Origin: Phocoena phocoena
Lineage: Eukaryota > Chordata > Mammalia > Artiodactyla > Phocoenidae
Reading direction: 5' to 3'
Assembly (NCBI RefSeq): GCF_963924675.1
Contig: NC_089224.1
Location: 67,441,464 to 67,505,463 of the forward strand
Length of the DNA stretch: 64,000 nucleotides
Under the pieces are notes generated by a model. That model had not been told where the DNA came from. It saw only the letters and a list, made by a program, of their open reading frames with translations, and searched no databases. The translations under genes and the position numbers were made by a program. Below are positions 58,161 through 64,000 of this stretch, piece by piece; the first letter of the stretch is position 1; every line of letters starts with the position of its first letter.

Positions 58161-60499
58161 CACTGGGAAATTCTCAATATGGTGTAATAAAAAGAGCCCA
58201 GAATACATTTCTGATTTCTCCATCTCATAGAAGCAGGAACAAAGGTGACGGGTATCTCGAAAGCTAACACTGAGACATGTGCTAAAGGCTGCAGTGGATA
58301 CAAGGATGTGGAGGGGAAGTGTGAGAAGAAAGAAAACCATCCCAACTGTCCATCCAAATAGGCGAATTTATAAAACTTCTTATAAAAACAAATATATTCA
58401 GATTGGAAAAGGGAAATCTGAGAATAGGATTCCGCCTGTATTAGAAGTATTGATTGACGAGATAATAACACACCTATTTGAACACCAGAGTACCAGCAAG
58501 TCTTCAACTTTTAATAGGTGGGCTTCTAAAATTTCAACTCTAAGCTAGCATTTAGAACATACTTTACTGTAGCAAAGGACTATAAATGGCAGTTGGATTC
58601 CCATATCCACGTACAAATGCCTGTCACTAATTATCTGCCATTTCAGATAGAACTCGAGAGTTTCAACCAGGAGGCTGCTAATACCCCCAGTTCTAGTGGT
58701 GGCCTCCTCCTGAGGGGCTTTTTATGAGTGTCAGGAGGAGGTTAGCATGAAAGACGGGATGAGGCAAATTCTTTTGGGTACCAGGTTCCTTAACCACATG
58801 GCACATCTATAGATAATACAATAAAGCCATTTCCATATTGGAGTGGTAAATGGAGTGAAATAAAAACAAATACTATGCAACAGAAATGTATCAAAAAAAG
58901 TTATACTGTGAACTCTTAAAATATCTATGTTTAAAAGCACAATAACCTTTTCATTAATGTTCAGATAAACTAGCCACATATTTATTTTGATGCATAAGTA
59001 ATAAATATCCTTGAAGAATACAGACTTGTAATAAATATGATTAACTAACATTTGATTTGCTAACATTGTTGCTACATATAACTGCCACAATTCTCTACTA
59101 AATTCTACCCAGAGGGGGGATAAATACCTAAGAGGAATCTCAGGATATCTAAGCATATGTTTTATGTTTCTTATCATTAAAGTAATATCCTAAAAATAGT
59201 AATAAATAAACATGGTAAATAAAATAAGTATTTAGATAAGTTACTGTGTAGACACAGTGTTTATAAAATAAACTCTACAGGTCAGGGAATAGCAAATTCT
59301 GGTTAATTGAATATGGTAGTCAGGTAACATAATAATACATCTGGGTAACTGATAATCTCTTCAAGGTATAAACTATACTATGAATATTAAATCTTAGAGA
59401 TTAAAAAAGACACTTCAGAAGCTTGCTGCACCTTCGAGTTTGTATTTTAAATATGCCGCTCCACTATATCTTTTATTCTAAATGGCTATTTTATGATTTT
59501 GTTTAGGAATAATACAGCTTTTACTGGAAATCTCTCTTGCTAAAGTTTCTTTAACCTAAAAGAAAATTATTCCACATCAGTAGCTTTGAATGTTGTTTGT
59601 TTATGCTTTTTAGTAGTGAAACTCTTTGCTCAAGTGAATTCTTACACAGTACTGTAATTGAGCTAAAAGTGGCATTTTATTAACCTAAGTTCATGTTTTA
59701 AAAAATTTACTTATAAAGTCACTGAAAATACATTGATACATTGATCTGATAAACCCAAAAATGTGAAATCAGAGTATTAAACTTACAGTGTTATATCAAC
59801 TTCATCATCAATTTATTAATATATTTTAGTTGCACAATTTCATGAAGAGCTTGCTTCATACCATTCTACCTAAATGCTTCATACCACTGAGCATTCATGC
59901 AGAACTTCACAGAACTTTTTAAAAAAAAATCAGTGCAGTGTCACAAGCTTCTAATTAATAACACATTTAGAATACTTAAAAATGTATGAGCAAATGAAGC
60001 TTTACTGGTTTCTAAGTGTGACAACTTTTACTAAATACCTCTAGTAGGTTTACTTAAACAGTTTTTAAATTATTGAAATATCTGTATTAATAAAGTTTAA
60101 TTCAAAATTTGGAGAATACCTAAAGAACTTCTGAAAAACTAAGTGGTATATTTTAAACAACTAGTCTATATTAAATCTGGTCCTTTTCAAATCTACTATT
60201 CTGACTTCATGTGGTTATTTTGTCTCCACAGAGCAGAGAAGGGAAGAATTTGGAACTGTGGAAAACACCTCTACAAAAAAGATTGTGATTCCTGTTTAAT
60301 GTCATTGTCACTAACTCAACTGCATGTAGAATCCCACTAGGGAACATAAAAAGGTTAAGGGGACTGGACGAGGTCAGCTCTGGACCAGAGAGTTCATGAC
60401 CCACTCATAAGGAGCCCGTTGCGACTCAGCTCTAACACATGCCTGTATTGTGAAAACTCATGAACAGGAAGCAATGGATGACTTTTAAAACAGCTCATG
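58161..60499. other. Unique AT-rich sequence
   Basis: About 2.3 kb with no recognised gene. The 148-aa minus frame at 58731-59177 and the 125-aa frame at 58130-58507 show no known domain, and no splice or promoter context supports them. Confidence 0.4.
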
Positions 60500-60602
60500 A
60501 CAGCATTCATTCCCTTGGGTAATGCCCTCCCTTTGAGCGTGGGCTGGACATAGTGACTTGTGTCCAATGGGGAAAAAAAAAAAAGCAAAAGTGTCTGGAT
60601 GG

Positions 60603-60799
60603 GGCTTCCCTGGTGGCGCAGTGGTTGAGAGTCCGCCTGCCGATGCAGGGGACACGAGCCCGGGAAGATCCCACATGCCGCGGGGTGGCTGGGCGCGTGA
60701 GCCATGGCCGCTGAGCCTGCGCGTCCGGAGCCTGTGCTCCGCAACGGGAGAGGCCACAACAGTGAGAGGCCCGCGTACCGCAAAAAAAAAAAAAAAAAA
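60603..60799 (+). mobile_element. CHR SINE, short form with B-box deletion
   Basis: Head GGCTTCCCTGGTGGCGCAG. After GGGGACACG the sequence passes to AGCCCGGGAAGATCCC, about 12 bp shorter than the other short copies, and the GGTTCG of the pol III B box is absent. End CCCGCGTACCGC plus a long A tail. A perfect 16-bp TSD, AAAAGTGTCTGGATGG, lies at 60587-60602 and 60800-60815. Overlapping frames of 90-129 aa are SINE sequence. Confidence 0.95.
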
Positions 60800-60835
60800 A
60801 AAAGTGTCTGGATGGCATTTCCAAGATTAGGTTAC

Positions 60836-60929
60836 AAAAGATGGTGACTTTAGTCCTGCTGGTACTCTCTCTGTCTCTTCTCAAAAGATGGTGACTTTAG
60901 TCCCGCAGGTACTCTCTCTGTCTCTTCTC
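60836..60929. repeat. 47-bp tandem duplication, slightly diverged
   Basis: Units at 60836-60882 and 60883-60929 start AAAAGATGGTGACTTTAGTCC. They differ at two positions (CTGCTGG against CCGCAGG). It lies inside the LTR. Confidence 0.95.
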
Positions 60930-61240
60930 ATTTTTGTTCTGACGAAGCAAACTGCCGTGTGATGAGCTGCCCTATGGAGATGCCCACATGAAAAGGAACC
61001 GAGGGAGGCCTTAAACCTACATCCCCTGAGGAGCTCAATGCTTCCAACCACCTTGGCAGTGAGCCTGGATGATCCATCCTCCCAGTGGAATCTTAACAAT
61101 GGCTGCAATCCGAGTACACACCTTGAGTACAGCTTCGTGAGAGGCCCTGAGCCAGAGGGGCCAGTCAAGCTGCACCTGGATTCCTGACCCACAGAAACTG
61201 ACATAACACTGTTGCGTTAAACAGCTAATGCAGAGTGTCA

Positions 61241-62562
61241 CCAGATTTTCCAATTTTTCCAAAGTAGCTGGAAATTCAGATTCATGTGTGTGAAATCTCC
61301 TAACTTTTAAAACTTGAAAACCAATTCATTTAGTAGATAAATATGTAGCCACATCTGAATGCTAGAGGGGATTACAAATTTCCAGTTTCTGATACACTAA
61401 CAAGGGAAATGCCAGAGATGATGACCAAAAGTGAACACGCATTGATAAGACCTTAAATTAATCAAAGCTCTAATATTAAAGCTGCTTAAAATTTGGCTCA
61501 TGTGTTTCTACTGAATGGTAATAAGCAAGCAGCAAAGTAAACCCAAGGGATTATTTTTTCCTTTTTAAATTTAAAAACCTATACTATGGTTAATATACAT
61601 GAGTTCCTAACTGCTAGGAAAAAGAGGCCAATTTCTAATATAAAAATGTACTCAGGGATATAAGTCATACTAAAATATTTTAAGACAGAATGTTTCTATA
61701 AATTTGTGCCACAGAATGTTTCTATAAATATGTGCCACAGAATTACCATAGCATCATCTGCTTTCATATGGATGATGGTTAATCCCATTTTACTCACTTT
61801 CAACATTTCATCTATCACTTCGATGAGCATGAATCCCAAATATGCATTTCATCCCTGGCCAGATCCTTAAACTACAATCCTTTATCTCGAATTGTATTTT
61901 CTCTTAGCTATTCTATTTCTTATTCAACACTCATTTTTCTCCTCAAATTGTCTCCCCATTGCACTACTCCACCATAGCCATTTTCATCCAGTTACCAAGT
62001 CAAATTATTCTTTATTTTATTTCTTTAATCTAATTATCTTAAACATTACTGCCTTTATATTTCTATAAGAATGACAGCGGGTTCAAACCCTCACCAACTA
62101 ACACCCTAATTACTATGTCATTTTCTTCTATTCATCTTTTTCTTTCCAACTGTTCACCCTTTTATTAATTTATACTATACATACATACATACCAATATCG
62201 AACTCTTTAAAATGTCACTGAATATCAATTGTTGATAATATAATAGAATTTTGCCCCATATTACAAAATGCAATCACAACTGAATTTTTAACCACCATAA
62301 CAGGATGAAATGAACTATAAGATATTAGGAAGGAGATTAAAAATTATGGATAACAGCAACTATAATCAATTTTAGTGACATGAAAGCATATTAATAAGTT
62401 TGCAGACATGAGTCATAGTCATGGCTCACTGGGGACTTGTAGTTAGCTCTGCTTTTTGGCAAAGTTTGCTATATAGCATAGATTATCACAGATTTCAGTG
62501 AACCTAAACCCTCCCCTAAAACCCTGGGTAGAAGTTTGGCAAATCAATCTCTTTTTCTTTTT
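61241..62562. other. Unique AT-rich sequence
   Basis: No gene or repeat recognised apart from the 26-bp duplication at 61685-61736. Confidence 0.4.
61685..61736. repeat. 26-bp tandem duplication
   Basis: ACAGAATGTTTCTATAAATT and its continuation occur twice (61685-61710 and 61711-61736) with one difference (ttt/tat). A third copy starts ACAGAAT. Confidence 0.95.
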
Positions 62563-62767
62563 CGGGGGGGGGGGGCTGTACGCGGGCCTCTCACTGCTGT
62601 GGCCTCTCCCATTGCGGAGCACAGGCTCCGAACGCGCAGGCTCAGTGGCCATGGCTCACGGGCCCAGCCACTCTGCGGCATGTGGGATCTTCCCGGACCG
62701 GGGCACGAACCCGTGTCCCCTGCATCGGCAGGCGGACTCTCAACCACTGCGCCACCAGGGAAGCCCA
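62563..62767 (-). mobile_element. CHR SINE, short form, with poly-G in place of poly-T
   Basis: Reversed element ending CACCAGGGAAGCCC. On the tail side, where a T-run is expected (as at 922-938), there are T-rich blocks followed by 12 G (62564-62575) and then CTGTACGCGGG. No TSD could be matched. Frames of 67-100 aa on both strands are SINE sequence. Confidence 0.9.
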
Positions 62768-63330
62768 GAACACACCTTTTATAATTTTCCCATTATATGA
62801 CTCATACCAACACTTTATAACTTGATGATGCTGCATATGAAAGTATCTCCTCACCACTGACATGAAACAATTCTGAAGACAATTGCCAAAATTAAATTCA
62901 CCACTTTTCCATTTGAAATAATGAGAAAGAAATCATAAGTTCGTCTGTATTATGCTCTAGGACCAATAAAGTGGGTTACTTGAAAGAACAAGCAAATAAC
63001 CATTTTTTAAATGAGTTTCTCTCTTACAGACATACCATATACTTTCCAAGTCTTCACATTAAATTTATAAACATGAGGGACATCTTGGAAAGGTCTATTA
63101 TCAAGTAGAAGCTAACAAGTACAACATTCATAAACTAGTTTGGGGTTGCAGTACAAAATATCTTTAACCCTATTAGAAGTGGCAAGATATGGTACTCTTT
63201 GACTTCAGATTCTGCATATAAACAACATAAAATCAAGAGAGGGGTTTACCAAAGTCAGGCAAATTACCATGGGTTCAGTGAGACTGATCAGTACAGGAGA
63301 AAACAGTCAAGGTAGTTACTCCTCAAAACC
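62768..63330. other. Unique sequence
   Basis: Nothing recognised. Confidence 0.4.
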
Positions 63331-63338
63331 ACCAATCA

Positions 63339-63550
63339 GGGCTTCCCTGGTAGCACAGTAGTTGAGAGTCCGTCTGCCAATGCAGGGGACACGGGTTCGT
63401 GCCCCGGTCTGGGAAGATCCCACATGCCGCGGAGCGGCTAGGCCCGTAAGCCATGGCCGCTGAGCCTGTGCCTCCGGAGCCTGTGCTCTACGACGGGACA
63501 GGCCACAACAGTGAGAGGCCCGTGTACCGCAAAAAAAAAAAAAAACAACT
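63339..63550 (+). mobile_element. CHR SINE, short form
   Basis: Head GGGCTTCCCTGGTAGCACAG, B box GGTTCGTGCC, end CCCGTGTACCGC plus poly-A. TSD core ACCAATCA lies at 63331-63338 and 63551-63558. Extended leftwards it is a 14-bp TSD with two mismatches. Confidence 0.93.
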
Positions 63551-63580
63551 ACCAATCAATTCATTAAAAACAGCCAAACT

Positions 63581-63760
63581 TAGTTGCAGCACGCGGACTT
63601 CTTAGTTGCAACATGTGGGCTTCTTAGTTGCAGCATGCAAACTCTTAGTTGTGGCATGCATGCGGGATCTAGTTCCCCGACCAGGGACCACAGGCCGCAA
63701 CTAAGACCCGGCACAGCCAAAATGTAAATAAGTAAATAATTTTAAAAAAACAAAAACAAA
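63581..63760. mobile_element. tRNA-type SINE with inverted 5' part
   Basis: A single perfect 14-bp TSD, AAAACAGCCAAACT, flanks it at 63567-63580 and 63761-63774. The left part (63581 to about 63687) is in minus orientation, with repeated 'cttagttgcagcatg' modules then 'gggatctagttccccgaccaggga'. The right part (about 63688-63760) is plus orientation, 'ccgcaactaagacccggcacagccaaa' plus an A-rich tail. One TSD around both halves indicates one insertion with a 5' inversion. Confidence 0.8.
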
Positions 63761-63889
63761 AAAACAGCCAAACTGTTGGCTTATTACCACACTCCAAGAA
63801 GACTACTTCTGGCAATCTAGCTTTGAAAAATGACCAGAAAATAATAAAAGTCATTTCTCACACCTAGGAAGTACCAATAAAATAGGTAG

Positions 63890-64000
63890 GGAAGTGTGGT
63901 AAAATGGAACAAGCACACACTGTGGAGTTAATTCCACTGGGATTAATCTTGGTTCTGTACTTCTGGATTCAAGTAATGGCAGAGTCATTGTATCAGGCTA
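63890..64000 (+). mobile_element. MIR fragment, cut by window end
   Basis: 'gtggtaaaatggaacaagcacacactgtggagttaattccactggg' leads into 'ggttctgtacttctgg', resembling the MIR 5' half. It continues beyond the window. Confidence 0.5.

Larger units (their letters stand above)
60500..61240 (+). mobile_element. MaLR/ERVL-like LTR, interrupted
   Basis: 'gagcgtgggctggacatagtgacttgtgtcc' before the SINE and 'atttccaagattaggttac', 'gagctgccctatggagatgcccacatg', 'gtgagaggccctgagccagagg', 'ctggattcctgacccacagaaactg' after it form one LTR of the same family as 2222-2700. It is split by the CHR SINE and contains a 47-bp duplication. No internal genes. Boundaries approximate. Confidence 0.65.

Noticed and set aside
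58130..58507. 125-aa minus-strand frame
   Set aside because: No domain or conservation evidence. It begins inside a weak MIR.
58731..59177. 148-aa minus-strand frame in unique sequence
   Set aside because: AT-rich composition, no recognisable domain, no splice or promoter evidence. A chance frame is most likely.
62068..62105. tRNA T-arm-like words (GCGGGTTCAAACCCTCACCA)
   Set aside because: The T stem has a mismatch and no D arm, anticodon arm or acceptor stem is found upstream. Not a tRNA.
1..64000. Functional tRNA genes at the SINE heads
   Set aside because: The A and B boxes belong to tRNA-derived SINE heads. No cloverleaf with acceptor stem closes.
1..64000. CRISPR arrays, operons, bacterial-type promoters or terminators
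   Set aside because: The sequence is mammalian nuclear DNA. The repeats have no regular spacer structure.

Overview
The window is non-coding mammalian nuclear DNA, almost certainly from a cetacean and most likely a toothed whale. The main evidence is twelve tRNA-Glu-derived CHR-type SINE copies. Their head (GGGCTTCCCTGGTGGCGCAG) and short tail (CCCGCGTACCGC followed by poly-A) are the whale-type form, and several copies keep intact CpGs and perfect target-site duplications (TSDs). L1 3' ends of the cetartiodactyl type and old pan-mammalian repeats (L2, MIR, MER5/hAT-Charlie-like, MaLR-like LTRs) agree with this. The exact species cannot be read from the window.

I find no protein-coding gene, no functional RNA gene and no CpG island. 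The longest open frame (161 aa, 44675-45160) is a decayed L1 ORF2 fragment, and the other open frames fall in repeats or unique AT-rich sequence. The window is therefore an intergenic stretch or the interior of a large intron.

Layout. 0-10 kb: a CHR SINE, an L2 split by an LTR and a SINE, a probable LTR at 6.4-6.9 kb, a decayed L1 at 7.8-9.5 kb and a 71-bp L1 stub at 9.78 kb. 10-20 kb: a perfect 68-bp tandem duplication, L2 and MIR pieces, a CHR SINE of transitional structure, three consecutive small hairpins (14.06-14.20 kb), two abutting minus-strand L1 3' ends, and a strong CTCF-like motif at 17.47 kb. 20-28 kb: one old, nearly full-length L1 (20.6-27.07 kb) interrupted by a CHR SINE and a younger truncated L1. 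28-34 kb: MIRs, an ancient unnamed repeat, a double SINE insertion and another SINE. 34-44 kb: mostly unique AT-rich DNA with a cluster of MER5-type elements and an inverted old L1. 44-53 kb: an L1 3' half, a MaLR-like LTR and a well-preserved solo LTR with 4-bp TSDs (52090-52557). 53-64 kb: unique sequence, MIRs, and six CHR-type copies including a CpG-rich recent one, one lacking its B box, one with a poly-G tail and one with an inverted 5' half.

Nothing here amounts to a new biological system. The useful content is the insertion history: nested elements with readable TSDs, successive CHR structural forms in one locus, a 5'-inverted SINE, a young solo LTR, and a few possible regulatory or structural signals. 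Boundaries given for old repeats are approximate.
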